From: an uncultured Rhodospirillales bacterium
GTDB lineage: Bacteria > Pseudomonadota > Alphaproteobacteria > Azospirillales > Azospirillaceae
DNA: 64,000 bases
Assembly (NCBI GenBank): GCA_903927615.1
Contig: CAIYNU010000087.1
Span: forward strand, 124,001-188,000
Direction: 5' to 3'
Position 1 is the stretch's first letter. Each line of letters starts with the position of its first letter. Positions 1 to 11,101 of this stretch are shown here, in pieces. The position numbers were made by a program, and so were the translations under genes. A model generated the notes under the pieces. The model ran no database searches. It had not been told where the DNA came from and saw only the letters and a program-made list of their open reading frames with translations.

Positions 1-1
1 T

Positions 2-1468
2 TGGTTTGCACGGCGGAATGAGGACTTTGCTGGTAAATTATGGAGTGCCTGGAATCCCAAGATCGTTACATACGTCCATGAGACCAGCCCAAACCACGAG
101 ATTAAGCTTCCTCTCGATGATATTGATCAGGAAGCCCTGGCAACCGGACAATTAACTGCTCGTTTTGTCGGCAACTCTTACCGAATGAGTCTTCCGATTG
201 TCTTTGGCGTGACCCGTGGCGCTGACGAGGCGTCCTGCCATACCTGCCACGAGACTCTGATTGGCCAGGCCAATGGTGATGTTATTGCGGTATTATCAAG
301 CGAGATGAGTATCGAATCCAATATGTGGCAATTATGGAATGTCATTTTTACCATGACCATTGCGACATTGATCGCTACAGCTTTGTTATTATTGGCTATC
401 CGGGTCGTCCTGAACCGTACCATCACCACCCCTATTGCCGCCATCACGGAAACCATGACCAGATTGGCTCGCAGTGATTTGACCGTGGAGATTCCCGCCC
501 TGTCCCGCGCGGACGAGGTCGGTGCGATGGCCCAGGCGGTTGCCATCTTTAAAGAAAATGCCGTTCTCGCCCAAAGCCTCGCCGTGGAACGCCAAAATGA
601 ACAGAGCGCGAAGGGGCGCCGCGCCGGGATCATCGAGACCTTGATCGGCGAACTCGACCGGGAAGCCCACCAAGCCTTCACGACCGTGGCGACGGCGGCC
701 ACCGACATGGAGGATTCGGCGCAAACCATGTCGGAACGGGCAATACAGACCGCCAGACAAAGTGAACAGGTCTCCGATGCTTCCAAATGCGCGTCTGAAA
801 ATGTGGCCACCGTCGCCGCCGCCAGCGAAGAGATGGCGGCGGCCGTTTGCGACATTAGCGTGCAAGTGACGCGCGCCGCGACTTTAACCCGTGATGCCGT
901 GACGGAAACGCAGGCAGCCGGTGATCGGGTCCATGGCTTGACCAAAGCCGTGGCACAGATCAGCCAGGTGGTTCGCCTGATCGGCCAGATTGCGGACCAA
1001 ACCAACCTGTTGGCACTCAACGCGACCATCGAGGCGGCCCGGGCGGGTGAGGCCGGCCGAGGATTTTCGGTGGTCGCCAACGAAGTTAAGACTCTCTCCG
1101 CCCAGACGACCCGGGCAACTGAACAGATTGTCAAAAGTATCGAAGACGTGACTCGGGCCAGCACCGAGACCAGCCAGGTCATTTTCGATATTTCCAAGAC
1201 TATTTGTGAAATCAACACCATTTCGGAGTCGATTGCTCAAGCTGTTGACGGACAGCGCGTGGTTACCCGGGCCATCAGCCACTCGACGCAGATCGCCGCG
1301 GCACGAACCACCGAGGTGTCCGACAATATTTCGGCGGTCAGCAGTGCCGCGGTTGACACCCACGCTTGCGCCGATAAGGTCCTTGAGGCCACCACATTAT
1401 TGAAAGAGACGTCAAAAACACTTCGTTCAAAAATTGATTTGTTTTTGGAAAATGTCAGGGCTGCCTAA
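2..1468 (+). CDS. Methyl-accepting chemotaxis protein with c-type heme sensor domain (5' truncated)
   Basis: The frame is open from base 2, so the gene begins before the window. The first visible part is the end of a periplasmic sensor domain. It carries a CXXCH motif (CHTCH, bases 236-250), followed by the G-D-V pattern typical of Tll0287-like/DUF3365 heme sensors. A membrane segment (about bases 340-410, a run of I/T/A/L) leads to a HAMP domain and then the MCP signalling domain, with the conserved hairpin-tip region [22 protein letters not shown]. It should signal to CheA/CheW at the inner membrane in response to redox state or a heme ligand. It lies 86 bases upstream of the decaheme cytochrome gene on the same strand, which suggests a sensing link. 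The N-terminal membrane segment is not visible. Confidence 0.9.
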   Translation, partial: WFARRNEDFAGKLWSAWNPKIVTYVHETSPNHEIKLPLDDIDQEALATGQLTARFVGNSYRMSLPIVFGVTRGADEASCHTCHETLIGQANGDVIAVLSSEMSIESNMWQLWNVIFTMTIATLIATALLLLAIRVVLNRTITTPIAAITETMTRLARSDLTVEIPALSRADEVGAMAQAVAIFKENAVLAQSLAVERQNEQSAKGRRAGIIETLIGELDREAHQAFTTVATAATDMEDSAQTMSERAIQTARQSEQVSDASKCASENVATVAAASEEMAAAVCDISVQVTRAATLTRDAVTETQAAGDRVHGLTKAVAQISQVVRLIGQIADQTNLLALNATIEAARAGEAGRGFSVVANEVKTLSAQTTRATEQIVKSIEDVTRASTETSQVIFDISKTICEINTISESIAQAVDGQRVVTRAISHSTQIAAARTTEVSDNISAVSSAAVDTHACADKVLEATTLLKETSKTLRSKIDLFLENVRAA

Positions 1469-1554
1469 TATTTCGTTAAATATCTGTTTTCTGCAATCAT
1501 CGATGTTGTTATTTTCACCGACAAGGCCGTGGTTGTGACGAGTTGGGGGAACTG

Positions 1555-2511
1555 ATGGTCTGGCGCTCGATTTTGCTTTTATCGATGATTAACCTATTGC
1601 TCCTGTTCAGCTCGCCGCCATTGCGCGCCGAGGCGGCATCGACTTCGACCGTTAGGCCAGAATTTGCCCGCAAAGGGGCCCTGACCTGTATGAAATGCCA
1701 TGATGACGCCGCGATCACACAGATCTTGCTGACCCCACACGCCGTCAAAGGCGATGCCGACACGCCGTTTGGCCAGCATGACTGCGAGTCCTGCCATGGC
1801 GCCAGTCCGGAGCATGTCCATAGCCGACCTCCGGAAGGCGCGTTGCGGGATCCGCCAACGGTGCGGTTTTCCGGACCCCACCCGTCATCGCTGGCAGAGC
1901 GCAATGCCGTTTGCCTCGGTTGCCACGAAAATGGCCAGGCCATCCATTGGACCGGCAGCAAACACGCCAATAACGAGGTGGCCTGCACCGCCTGCCATAC
2001 CGTTCATATTCAGAAAGACCCGGTGCTGGTGCGTGACCGACAAGCCACCGTCTGCTTTTCCTGCCATACCGAACAACGTGCCCAGAGCTTCAAGCCATCC
2101 CATCATCCGGTTCGCGAAGGTAAAGTCATATGCAGCGATTGTCACAATCCCCACGGCACCGGACAGGACATGATGTTGGTAAAGGACCGTATCAATGACA
2201 CCTGTTACAAGTGCCATGCAGAAAAACGTGGTCCTTTTTTATTCGAGCATGCTCCGGTTCGCGAGGATTGTACGTTGTGCCATAATCCTCATGGTTCCAC
2301 CAAGCCGGCACTGCTGACCTTGGGCGTTCCCTGGCTCTGCCAGGAATGCCACGATGGCGGCACCCACGCCGGTAACCCTTATAACGCCAGCAAAATTTTC
2401 GGCAATACCCTGGTTGCACCGGCGCCCCAAGCGATGGCGAGAGGCTGCCTCAATTGCCATCTCCAAATTCATGGCTCGAACAACCCATCCGCCCCTTTCT
2501 TTACACGCTAG
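1555..2511 (+). CDS. mtrA: Periplasmic decaheme c-type cytochrome, MtrA/DmsE family
   Basis: This protein of about 318 residues has a signal peptide (hydrophobic run after MVWRS, cleavage near AEA) and exactly ten CXXCH motifs: CMKCH, CESCH, CLGCH, CTACH, CFSCH, CSDCH, CYKCH, CTLCH, CQECH and CLNCH. Ten hemes and this length match MtrA/DmsE cytochromes, which plug into an MtrB barrel and carry electrons across the outer membrane. It lacks the long N-terminal extension known in PioA of phototrophic iron oxidisers. I prefer the ATG at 1555 because GGGGGA lies 4 bases upstream; a TTG at 1543 is also in frame. The next gene encodes the partner barrel. Electron direction (metal reduction or oxidation) cannot be read from the sequence. 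Confidence 0.9.
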   Translation: MVWRSILLLSMINLLLLFSSPPLRAEAASTSTVRPEFARKGALTCMKCHDDAAITQILLTPHAVKGDADTPFGQHDCESCHGASPEHVHSRPPEGALRDPPTVRFSGPHPSSLAERNAVCLGCHENGQAIHWTGSKHANNEVACTACHTVHIQKDPVLVRDRQATVCFSCHTEQRAQSFKPSHHPVREGKVICSDCHNPHGTGQDMMLVKDRINDTCYKCHAEKRGPFLFEHAPVREDCTLCHNPHGSTKPALLTLGVPWLCQECHDGGTHAGNPYNASKIFGNTLVAPAPQAMARGCLNCHLQIHGSNNPSAPFFTR

Positions 2512-2580
2512 CGTTGTGATCGAGACGCTTCGTTCCTGACGGTCGTATCGAGAGCACAACACAACACATTGAACCAGCTC

Positions 2581-2627
2581 GTGTTCCGGCCCAACGGGGT
2601 AGGAATGGTCCGTTGGCGTCGGAACAC
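2581..2627 (+). other. Large intercistronic stem-loop between mtrA and mtrB
   Basis: Two nested perfect inverted repeats form one interrupted stem: GTGTTCCG (2581-2588) with CGGAACAC (2620-2627), and CCAACGG (2591-2597) with CCGTTGG (2610-2616), around a 12-base loop. No T-run follows, so it is not a classical intrinsic terminator. It could act as an mRNA 3'-end stabiliser or a partial terminator that sets the cytochrome to porin ratio. Confidence 0.6.
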
Positions 2628-2667
2628 TAGACTCGCAGTGCTACCCTAACCGCTTCCGAGGTGCATT

Positions 2668-5016
2668 ATGAAAAGTCATGGCCAGATCCTGATGACTATG
2701 CTCGGAAGCCTGTCCCTGTTTCCTGCCGCCGCCGCCGCCGACGGCAGCGACGATAACGGCGCCCTCCGTCCACGCAACACGGTCGAGCTTGGGATTGGCT
2801 ATCAAAGTGAAAAATCCGCCGCGTTTGGCCGGTACACCGGGCAAGCCGAGCCGGGGCCGTTGGCCGTCAGCAATTTTACCAGTATCGGTGGCAGCGCCTG
2901 GGATTCCGGACAGACCGACACCTGGGAGGTGATGGGGACCGACCTGGGCTCGACCTCGCGCCGGGTCAGCGCAACCATGGGACAACAGGGACTTTGGAAC
3001 CTGTCAGTGCTTTTCGACGAGAGTCCCTTCCATCAGTCCGATACCGGGTCGGTGATCTTTAACCATGTGGGCAGCAATGTGCTGGGCCTGCCGTCGGGTG
3101 TTCTGACCCCATCCCAGACCAACGCACCCACCACCAACACCGCGACCGGCACAGCATCACAAGCGAACGGTTATACCCTGCAACGATTCCTGACCCGGCA
3201 GGATTTCGGGACCGACCGCAAAACCGAAAGCTTAGACGGCCGGTTCAAGCCGTCTGAAGACTGGACGTTCAACACCAGCCTCAGTCACGAGCACAAGGAA
3301 GGGCTTCAAGAGCGGTCCCTGGCGATCGGCGGTGGACGCAGCGGTGATTCGGTGTTCTTTCCACAGCCGGTCGACTACGATACCGATAATTTTGAGGCCA
3401 CTGCCAACTACAAACTCGACAATGTCTGGATGACGTTCGGCTACACCTTCTCCAAGTTCACCGACAACAACACCTCTCTCCTGGTCCCCAGTCCCTTCAC
3501 CGTCACCAGCAGCGCGACCACTGGCGCCGCGGTGTCCGTTAACGGGGCCCGGGTGCCGGTCGGCACCCTCAATCAAATCGCCTTGCCGCCAAGCAATATG
3601 GCCCACAACATCAATCTCGGTTTGACCGCCGCCATCACGCCGACCACGCGGCTGAATGTCGACTTCGGTTATGGCCTTCAAGTGCAAGACGACCCGCTGT
3701 TGCCATACGCCAGTTCGTCCCATCCCCTGCTGCCCGTGTTGGCCTCCCAATTGGCGCCGTTACCGCGAACCACGACCAATGGAGAGGTTGAGACCTACCA
3801 TGGCCAGGTCCGTTTCAGTGCCGAACCTCTGCCGAAGCTGGACCTGAGCGCAAGCTACAGCTACGACGGCACCGACGACAGGACGCCGAAATCTTTGTTT
3901 AAATCGGTTGATGAGGCGGAGGTGGCGTTGTGGAACCTCGACAATGTGCCCTACAGCTTTTCTAAACAAACCGCCAAGCTTGATGCCGGGTACCGCTTCT
4001 CGACCGGGACCAGGCTGGCCGCGACAGCGAACTTTGATGATACCACCCGCAGTATTGCGGAAGTCCTGAACCAGCAAACCGCCACCGGTCAATTCAAGGT
4101 GACCCAGACGATACCCTTCGGCACCGCTTCGGTCAGCTACCAACATGGGGTGCGGCGCGGCTCGACCGACCAGCCGGGCGCATTTTTTTTGGCCATGACC
4201 GGTACCGAACCAACCTCGACGCAGGATAACGCGCCATCCTTCCGTCGCTTCTATGAAGCGGATCGCACGCGGGACGGCTACAAACTTGGCTTTGAGGTGT
4301 CTCCCGCCGACACCCTGTCGATCACGCTGGCCGGTCGTCTGACCAACGACAACTATCCCCAGTCGCCGTTGGGTTTGCGACGGTCGGATTCCTGGGCGAC
4401 CGATGCCGATATCGGCTATTCACCGGTTCAAGGTCTGACGATACACGCCTTTTATACCTTCGAAGAGGTCGCCACGGATTCCAACGCTCTGGCTGGCGCG
4501 GGCTTCAGCCCCGACCCGAATGCACCGGTTCCTGGAACCGGAACCATCGCCTCGGTCGCCTATGCTTATGGGTATCATTTCGTCGATCGGGTCCACACCG
4601 CCGGCCTGGGGGCAACCTGGGATGTCATCCAAGAGACCTTGAAAATCGGCGTCGATTACGCAGTCAGCGCCGATTTCTCGGACGTCAAAAGCAAGGGCAG
4701 CGGACTCTTCAATATCGGCAACAGCACACTGACCAATGCTTTAGGATACGCGGCCAGTTCGTCGGTACCGACCGCCATGACTTTTTCCAATAGCGTTAAA
4801 CTATTTTGTGATTACACCTTTCTGCCGGGATTGACCCTCCGCTTGACCTACCGTTATGCTCAACAGGAAACCAATGATCCGCTTCTCGACACAGGCGCGC
4901 TGCCCAATGTCTCCGCTCCCGGTGTGACTGCCAGTTATCCTTATCTGTTCGCCGGAGAAACCAATCCCAATTACAATGTCCACTTGGCGGTGGCGTCGCT
5001 GATTTATAAATTCTAG
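2668..5016 (+). CDS. mtrB: Outer-membrane beta-barrel of MtrB/PioB family
   Basis: This 782-residue protein has a signal peptide (MKSHGQILMTMLGSLSLFPAAAAA) followed by alternating amphipathic strands rich in Tyr, Thr and Asn. It ends in phenylalanine (SLIYKF), the usual C-terminal signature of outer-membrane barrels. Length and position right after a decaheme cytochrome fit MtrB/PioB, the sheath that holds MtrA in the outer membrane. The N-terminal CXXC pair known from Shewanella MtrB is not seen; the only cysteine I notice is near the C-terminus (LFCDYTF). The start has a good GAGGTG site. No outer-surface cytochrome (MtrC type) or HiPIP (PioC type) gene follows; the next gene runs the opposite way. 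Confidence 0.88.
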   Translation: MKSHGQILMTMLGSLSLFPAAAAADGSDDNGALRPRNTVELGIGYQSEKSAAFGRYTGQAEPGPLAVSNFTSIGGSAWDSGQTDTWEVMGTDLGSTSRRVSATMGQQGLWNLSVLFDESPFHQSDTGSVIFNHVGSNVLGLPSGVLTPSQTNAPTTNTATGTASQANGYTLQRFLTRQDFGTDRKTESLDGRFKPSEDWTFNTSLSHEHKEGLQERSLAIGGGRSGDSVFFPQPVDYDTDNFEATANYKLDNVWMTFGYTFSKFTDNNTSLLVPSPFTVTSSATTGAAVSVNGARVPVGTLNQIALPPSNMAHNINLGLTAAITPTTRLNVDFGYGLQVQDDPLLPYASSSHPLLPVLASQLAPLPRTTTNGEVETYHGQVRFSAEPLPKLDLSASYSYDGTDDRTPKSLFKSVDEAEVALWNLDNVPYSFSKQTAKLDAGYRFSTGTRLAATANFDDTTRSIAEVLNQQTATGQFKVTQTIPFGTASVSYQHGVRRGSTDQPGAFFLAMTGTEPTSTQDNAPSFRRFYEADRTRDGYKLGFEVSPADTLSITLAGRLTNDNYPQSPLGLRRSDSWATDADIGYSPVQGLTIHAFYTFEEVATDSNALAGAGFSPDPNAPVPGTGTIASVAYAYGYHFVDRVHTAGLGATWDVIQETLKIGVDYAVSADFSDVKSKGSGLFNIGNSTLTNALGYAASSSVPTAMTFSNSVKLFCDYTFLPGLTLRLTYRYAQQETNDPLLDTGALPNVSAPGVTASYPYLFAGETNPNYNVHLAVASLIYKF

Positions 5017-5072
5017 TCTTCAACCCGGGCGCCCGCGGCACCGGGCCTCACGGCTTGCTGGGACCGAACCGC

Positions 5073-8000
5073 TCACTCTTGATCGCCGTCCGGGGTCCCC
5101 AGGTTCGACAGCATCGCCTCCACCGCCGCGGCCAGACCAACCGCCAGTTCGATCGCGTCCGCGTCGGATTGGCGCGCGGCGCGCTCGACCCGGCTTGCCA
5201 GGGCTTGCAGCTCCGATGCGACCAGGGTTCCGGCCGTGCCTTTGACAGCGTGGGCCAGTTGACCGATCCGTTCCAGGTTGCCGCCCCCGGCGGCGGCCCG
5301 CAGGGTTTGTGCGGTTTCCCTATGGCTGTTCACAACGGTTGCGATCAGCCGCCCGATGAAGTCATTCCGGTTACCGTAGCGCGCCTTCAACTTCTGAAGG
5401 TCAACCAGCGGCGGGTTGGCCCGAACGGTCGGACCGCCGGTGTTCGGTTTGGTATGCCGGAGAACGGTGGTCACCAGCACATCGTGATTGACGGGCTTGA
5501 CGACGCATTCGGCCATGCCGGCCTCCAGACAGCGGCGCCGTTCCGCCTCCATGGCATGGGCGGTCAGACCGATCACCGGCAGGGTGCCGGCCAGTGAGGT
5601 GACGGCGCGGGCCAGGTCATAGCCATCCATTTCCGGCATCTGAATGTCCGTGATGACCAGATCGAAGGCCTGGGCGCCCCGCTGCCGAAGATGGTCCAGC
5701 GCCAGCCGGCCGTTGCCGAAGCTGGCCAGTCGGGCACCTTCGCTGCACAGCATGTCCTCCAGCACCAGCCGATTGATCTCGTTGTCCTCGGCCGCCAGGA
5801 TGGACAAACCGACCAGGCGCGCCCTCGGCTCAGAGCCCGTGGCGGCGGCGATGGCCTGCCTCGGTGCGGACAGCGCCGACACCAGATGGCGGGCACGAAG
5901 CGGCCGTTCAATGACCGTAACCCTGTCCCACAAGGACCGCGGAATCTCACCCCGGTCCGGCGCGGCGACCACCGCCACCGGTCGGCCCCGCGCCAGTTCG
6001 CCTTCGACCTTGCACTGAACGGTCGCGTCCTTCAGGCTTGCCCCGTCGGCGACGATCATGACGGCGGCCTCCGGAACCCGGTCGAGGTCCTCCACCGGAT
6101 AACATCCCGCCAGGACGCGCGTCAGCGACGCCACTTCATCGGCAGGCAATCCGAACAGCGCCACCGGGTCGGCAGGGGCCGGCGCCCGGGAAACCGCTCC
6201 CACCAGCGGCAGCCGGACTTCGAACGTGCTCCCGTCTCCGGGCGTGCTCCGGACCGTGATGGTCCCCCCCATCAATTCGACCAGGGTTCTGGAAATCGAC
6301 AGCCCCAGCCCGGTACCGCCGAATTGCCGGGTGGTCGAGCCATCGGCCTGCTCGAACGGCTGAAACAGCCGCTCGACGGCGTCCGGGGCGATGCCGATGC
6401 CGGTGTCGACCACCCGGAACAGCAGTTGATCGCCGGCGCGGGCCGCCGACAGCACCACCAGGCCGCCGGGCGGGGTAAATTTGACCGCATTACTCTGCAA
6501 ATTGAGCAATATCTGTTCGATCCGCTTGGAATCGCCCTGACACCCCATGGGCAGGTCGAGATCCTCCTCGACCCGGAACCGCAGTTGCCTCGCGCAGGCG
6601 CGCACGGCCACGGTCCGCACCGAGCGGTCGATGACGTCGCCCAGGATAATGGGCGCGATCTCCAAGCTCATCCGGCCGGACTCGATTTTCGAGAAATCGA
6701 GGATGTCGTCAACCACACCCAGGAGGCCCTGTCCGGCATCCAGAATGCGGTTGAAGGTCTGAAGTGACGCCCCCCCGCTGCTCTCCCGGGCGCCGATTTG
6801 CGCCAGGCCGAGCACCGCATTCAAGGGCGTACGGATCTCGTGGCTCATATTCGCCAGAAATTCACGGCGCACATGGGCCAGCCGTCTGGCTTCGTTGAGC
6901 GCCTCTTCACGGGCCGCTTCGGTCGCTTTACGAAGGGAGATGTCGGTCATGAACGCGATGAACCGGGCCGGCACGCCCGCCCCGGCGGGACGGTAATGCA
7001 GGACGATGTCGACCGGGATGCGGCGTCCGTCCTTGGTCTTCTGGACCGTTTCGAACGCCACACGGCACTGGCGACTGAATTCCCCGACCGATTGCGCAAA
7101 TTTCACGTCGTCGAACTGCTCGTCGATATCCGGAATCCGCATCCGCAGCATTTCGTCCACGGTGTAGCCGAGCATTTCCGCGGCGAACCGGTTCACGTAC
7201 AGAAAGCGGCCGGTGTCCACCTCCACCCAGTGTATGCCGATGCCGACGCTGTCCATCGCGAACTGGGTAACCGACAGTTGGTCGTTGGCGGCCTGAAGGT
7301 CCGCCGTGCGCGCCGCGACCAGCTTCTCCAGATGTTCGCGGTACTGGGCCAACTCCGCTTCGGCCGCCTTGCGCTCGGTGACGTCGAGAACGATGCCGAT
7401 GTACCGGAGCGACCCGTCGGGGGCCCGAACCGGCCGCCCGCGACTGAGCAGCCAGCGATCCGGAGCCCCGGAGGCGCTGAAAACCCGCCACTCGACTTCG
7501 AACTCCTCGACCCGGGCGGTGGCCTCGGCGATCAGGGCCAGCACCCGGTCGCGATGGTCCGGATGAATCGCGGCCCGCCAGGTTTCGTAGGACGGCTCAC
7601 ACAAGTCCGGGACCAGATCATAGAGCCGCCAGATTTCCTCGGACCAGCGATTCCGGTCGGAACCCAGGTCCCACTCCCAGGTGCCGGCGCGGGCGGCGTC
7701 CAACGCCACACGCAGACGCTGCTCGCTGTCGCGCAACGCCGCGTTCGCCGCTTCGGTGCGGGTGCGGGCGGCAACCGCGTCTTCCATCAGATTCAGGGCC
7801 GCCACCCTGGCCCGGTGTTGCGCGTTCAGGGCTTCGGCCTGGGTTGCCTGCAAGGCCAGTTCGGCCCGCTTGCTGTCGGTGATGTCCTGGATGGTGCCCA
7901 GCAGTTCGACGATGGCGCCACCGGCGCCGCGACGCGCTTCGGTGCGGGCGACGATCCAGCGTCGGCCGCCGTCGGGACGCACCAGTTCGGCGTCGCATTG

Positions 8001-9575
8001 ATAGGGAATACCCTCGTTCAGGCAGCGATGGACCAGAACCGACAGCCGCGCCCAGCTTTCCGGCGTGAAAAATGCCGCCATCTCAGCGAAATTGGCGGCC
8101 GGCAGCGACGGATCCCGGCCGAAGATCTGAAAAACCTCCTCGGACCAGATCGCGGTGTCGGTACCGGCATCCCATCGCCAGTTGCCGACCCCCGCCAGGC
8201 GCCGGGCCTCCTTCATCGCCGCTTCGCTGGCCCGCAGCGCCGCTTCCATCGCGCCGCGTTCGGTCACGTCGAAAAAAGTGGCGAGAATATCCTCTCCGAC
8301 CAGGGATTTGGCGATGACGTGGATGCGCTCCACGCCGTCTTTGCCGGTGATCCGGCACTCCACCGGGCCCATCTCGGCGGCGGTCGCGGTGGCGCGCGTC
8401 ACCGCCGATGTCCACCGCTCCACCACGATTCTGCGATACTCGGGGTCCGGATACGCCAGCGCCCACCAGGCGTTCAGCGTGGGCAGATCGGTGCGGTCGT
8501 ACCCGAACGCCGCGGTAAAACGCGCGTTGACGCCAACGATAACGCCGTTTTGGTCGACGATCGCCTGGGGGACCGGGGCCTGTTCAAAGAGCTGCCGAAA
8601 TTTCCGTTCGCTGGCCCGCTGTTGGACCAGGGCTGCCTGGCGCGCCGCGGCTTCATCGGCCAGTCGGTCGCGCACCGCCCGGATTTCTTGTATGCCAATC
8701 TCGCCAGCCGGGATTTGAGCGGTGGCGGTCAGCGCGAACAAGGCGCGGGACAGCCGAAGGCTGGCGAACTTGCCGCCGAAAACGCCGGCCAGGGTGGCGC
8801 CCAGGATCATCATGACCAGCGCGACCGCAGTCTCGCGGGTCGTGGTGCTGGAAGCCCCTCGCGGCACCTCCAGGACCACGGTCCAGGGCGACAGGGCCGA
8901 CTTGACGGAAACGCGCTTCCGGTCCACCCCGACGTCCGTCATGGCGGTCGGCGCCCGGCTGGCCACCACGTCCCCCCGGTCGTCCAGCAAGGAGAGGCGC
9001 CAATCCGACGGCACCACGAGGTCCTCGAAACGCTGCTGAAACTGTCGGGTCTCAATGACCGTGAGCAGCACGTAGACCGGGTGGCCGGCGCGCAGAATCG
9101 GCACCGCGACCGCCACCAGCGGTTCCTGGGCGACCGGCCCCAGGAACGGGTCACCAACCGCCGGATGTCCCGTCGCCAGGGCGACCGGCGCGGCGGCCAG
9201 GCCCCGGACGTCCGGCAACGGCGGCAGCGGCGTCCCGAAGGGCACGCGGGTGTTGAAGCGCATCTGCCGGGCGGTGTCGGCCAGCAGGACATGGCTGCCG
9301 AAGCTGGTGACGAAGCCCAGAGCCTCCTGGTAAAACTCGCTCCAGCGCGCCGGATCGTCCACCAGCGGCGACGCCGCGAGCATCCCCAGGGCCGCGATCC
9401 GGGCTCCGAGATCGCGATCAATGGCGCCGGCGGTGTTCCGCGCCAGTTCGGCGGCTTCCACGTCACGCTGGGCTTCCAGCGCCCGCAAATGACCGACGGC
9501 CAGAGCGGCCGACAGGATCAGCGGTGGAAGAACGCAGACCCAGATCAACCGGGTCAGGAACGTGAGCAGTCTCAT
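5073..9575 (-). CDS. Hybrid sensor histidine kinase (dCache-like, four PAS, HisKA, HATPase, two receivers, Hpt)
   Basis: This large membrane kinase of about 1500 residues has TM1 near 8-28, a periplasmic dCache-like domain (about 31-248), TM2 near 250-268 and four PAS/PAC units between about 325 and 870. The HisKA motif is [14 protein letters not shown] (about 900) and the HATPase contains DTGIGIAPD and GGTGLGL. A degenerate receiver-like segment follows (about 1125-1235), then a full receiver ([19 protein letters not shown]) and a C-terminal Hpt domain ([10 protein letters not shown]). It can therefore run a His-Asp-His relay alone and hand phosphate to a separate regulator. The ATG at 9575 overlaps the upstream stop (ATGA). 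The frame is open further upstream, but those residues are an out-of-frame reading of the preceding gene. Confidence 0.9.
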   Translation of the reverse strand: MRLLTFLTRLIWVCVLPPLILSAALAVGHLRALEAQRDVEAAELARNTAGAIDRDLGARIAALGMLAASPLVDDPARWSEFYQEALGFVTSFGSHVLLADTARQMRFNTRVPFGTPLPPLPDVRGLAAAPVALATGHPAVGDPFLGPVAQEPLVAVAVPILRAGHPVYVLLTVIETRQFQQRFEDLVVPSDWRLSLLDDRGDVVASRAPTAMTDVGVDRKRVSVKSALSPWTVVLEVPRGASSTTTRETAVALVMMILGATLAGVFGGKFASLRLSRALFALTATAQIPAGEIGIQEIRAVRDRLADEAAARQAALVQQRASERKFRQLFEQAPVPQAIVDQNGVIVGVNARFTAAFGYDRTDLPTLNAWWALAYPDPEYRRIVVERWTSAVTRATATAAEMGPVECRITGKDGVERIHVIAKSLVGEDILATFFDVTERGAMEAALRASEAAMKEARRLAGVGNWRWDAGTDTAIWSEEVFQIFGRDPSLPAANFAEMAAFFTPESWARLSVLVHRCLNEGIPYQCDAELVRPDGGRRWIVARTEARRGAGGAIVELLGTIQDITDSKRAELALQATQAEALNAQHRARVAALNLMEDAVAARTRTEAANAALRDSEQRLRVALDAARAGTWEWDLGSDRNRWSEEIWRLYDLVPDLCEPSYETWRAAIHPDHRDRVLALIAEATARVEEFEVEWRVFSASGAPDRWLLSRGRPVRAPDGSLRYIGIVLDVTERKAAEAELAQYREHLEKLVAARTADLQAANDQLSVTQFAMDSVGIGIHWVEVDTGRFLYVNRFAAEMLGYTVDEMLRMRIPDIDEQFDDVKFAQSVGEFSRQCRVAFETVQKTKDGRRIPVDIVLHYRPAGAGVPARFIAFMTDISLRKATEAAREEALNEARRLAHVRREFLANMSHEIRTPLNAVLGLAQIGARESSGGASLQTFNRILDAGQGLLGVVDDILDFSKIESGRMSLEIAPIILGDVIDRSVRTVAVRACARQLRFRVEEDLDLPMGCQGDSKRIEQILLNLQSNAVKFTPPGGLVVLSAARAGDQLLFRVVDTGIGIAPDAVERLFQPFEQADGSTTRQFGGTGLGLSISRTLVELMGGTITVRSTPGDGSTFEVRLPLVGAVSRAPAPADPVALFGLPADEVASLTRVLAGCYPVEDLDRVPEAAVMIVADGASLKDATVQCKVEGELARGRPVAVVAAPDRGEIPRSLWDRVTVIERPLRARHLVSALSAPRQAIAAATGSEPRARLVGLSILAAEDNEINRLVLEDMLCSEGARLASFGNGRLALDHLRQRGAQAFDLVITDIQMPEMDGYDLARAVTSLAGTLPVIGLTAHAMEAERRRCLEAGMAECVVKPVNHDVLVTTVLRHTKPNTGGPTVRANPPLVDLQKLKARYGNRNDFIGRLIATVVNSHRETAQTLRAAAGGGNLERIGQLAHAVKGTAGTLVASELQALASRVERAARQSDADAIELAVGLAAAVEAMLSNLGTPDGDQE

Positions 9576-11101
9576 GCGCCCGGACTCCCCGGAACCGTCT
9601 CCGCGAGAAAATTGAGAGAAAAGGGCGGCTGCCGCCCGAGTTGACGGGACAGATCGTTGACCTGCCGCTTCAGGTCGACCATGTCCAGTTCGCGCCCCAC
9701 CGAGGCCCGGTTGAATCGCTCCAGCTCTTGGTTGCGCTCGCGGAGTTCCTCGGTCCGGTGCCGGAGTTCGTCGGCCTGCCGCCGCACTTCGTCGTCGGCC
9801 TGCCGGCGTTCGGTGACATCGGTCAGGGTGCCGACCATGCGAAGCGGCCGTCCATCGCCCCAGATGGGATTGGCCATGTTTGTGACCCACCGGACCTCGC
9901 CTCTGGGCCGCAGAATGCGGAATTCCGCGGCGAACGTCCGTCGCCCGGCCAGCGCCGCCCTCATGTCCGCCATCACCCATTCGGCATCTTCGGGATGGAA
10001 CCGGGCCGTGAAGTCATCAAGTGTGGCGTTGAAGTCCGTCACCCCGCAGATGCGGAAGCATTCCGCCGACCAATACAGGACGCCGGATTCGACATGCCAC
10101 TCCCAGACCCCCATTTGCGACGCCGCCAGAGCCAGCTTCAGCCGGTCCTCACTGTCCTGACGCGCCCGCTCCGCCTCCACCCGGTCGCTGACGTCCAGGG
10201 CAACGCCAATCAGGGCGGGGCGTCCCTCGTACCGGAAAGCGCGGCCGTGGATATCCACCGCCAAGGGACTTCCATCGGCCCGGCAGGCCGGGAACCCGTA
10301 TCGGAGCTTCGACGCCGAATCGCCGAGACACCGCTGGATGTGGTCGCTCAATACGGCCCGATGGTCCGGCGCAACCCGGGTCTCCAGGGCCCGGCGCCCG
10401 ATCATGGCGGTGGACGACGCATAGCCGAACATCTGCGCGAAGGCCTGGTTGACATAGCGGAAGTCGCCGTCGCCGATGATGTAGACGCCCACCAGCGTTT
10501 GGTCGACCAGGGCACGGAACTTGGCGTCGGCCGCGCCCTGTTCGACCTGGCGCAGGCGCTGGTGAGTGAGAGCGAACAGCACGCCCATGGCGAAGAATAT
10601 CCCGATGGGAATAATCGAAAACGGGTTTTCCAATGCGAAGGAGAACCGAACCGGGATGAAGACGTACCAGACCAACAGGGTCGACAGCGTGGTTGCCAAC
10701 AGACCGCCGACCATACCACCGATCCAGGAACTCAAGACCACCACGGGCAAGAACAGAAACCAGGCATAGGGCTGGATTTGCTGCCAGAACGTCCACTGGA
10801 GGGCGAACGCGACCAGGGGCAACATCAGGGCGACCAGGAGGCGACGCCAGCCGCCTGCCGTCCCGCCCCAGGACGGGACTCCGGCCTCCTCCTCCGGAGG
10901 AACCGCCCGCAACGCAAACAGCAGCAGCAGTGCCGTCACCGCGACGAAGGTCAGGCCCTTGGCCGAAGCAAACCAAGTCTGGTCCGCCGGACCGACCAGA
11001 GCGGCCACGGTCTGGTCGGTGAGGACGATCCACAGGGAGGCAAAAGCCAAGTAGCCGAGGGTGACGCCGGCAGCGAAGCGGTTGCGCCGAGACAAAGTCA
11101 T
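9572..11101 (-). CDS. Membrane PAS-domain protein without kinase domain
   Basis: This protein of about 509 residues has an N-terminal multi-helix membrane part (two helices, then a DUF4118-like block reading YAWFLFLPVVVLSSWIGG and GGLLATTLSTLLV). Two PAS/PAC domains follow, and it ends in a charged coiled coil (EVRRQADELRHRTEELRERN). No HisKA, HATPase, GGDEF or EAL domain is present. It lies between two histidine kinases, overlapping the downstream one by 4 bases, and may act as a sensory partner or scaffold for them. The start at 11101 is chosen because GGAGAG lies 6 bases upstream; an upstream in-frame start at 11170 has no clear site and would add a Cys/Gly-rich stretch. Confidence 0.8.
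   Translation of the reverse strand: MTLSRRNRFAAGVTLGYLAFASLWIVLTDQTVAALVGPADQTWFASAKGLTFVAVTALLLLFALRAVPPEEEAGVPSWGGTAGGWRRLLVALMLPLVAFALQWTFWQQIQPYAWFLFLPVVVLSSWIGGMVGGLLATTLSTLLVWYVFIPVRFSFALENPFSIIPIGIFFAMGVLFALTHQRLRQVEQGAADAKFRALVDQTLVGVYIIGDGDFRYVNQAFAQMFGYASSTAMIGRRALETRVAPDHRAVLSDHIQRCLGDSASKLRYGFPACRADGSPLAVDIHGRAFRYEGRPALIGVALDVSDRVEAERARQDSEDRLKLALAASQMGVWEWHVESGVLYWSAECFRICGVTDFNATLDDFTARFHPEDAEWVMADMRAALAGRRTFAAEFRILRPRGEVRWVTNMANPIWGDGRPLRMVGTLTDVTERRQADDEVRRQADELRHRTEELRERNQELERFNRASVGRELDMVDLKRQVNDLSRQLGRQPPFSLNFLAETVPGSPGA

Noticed and set aside
6798-9644. 948-residue open frame on the plus strand
   Set aside because: It is antisense to the hybrid kinase, rich in Arg, Gly, His and Gln, without domains; it is a GC-driven shadow.
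9576-9980. N-terminal extension of the hybrid kinase
   Set aside because: These 135 residues overlap the preceding gene out of frame and are Arg/Gly/Ala-rich; the ATG at 9575 in an ATGA overlap followed by a TM helix is the real start.
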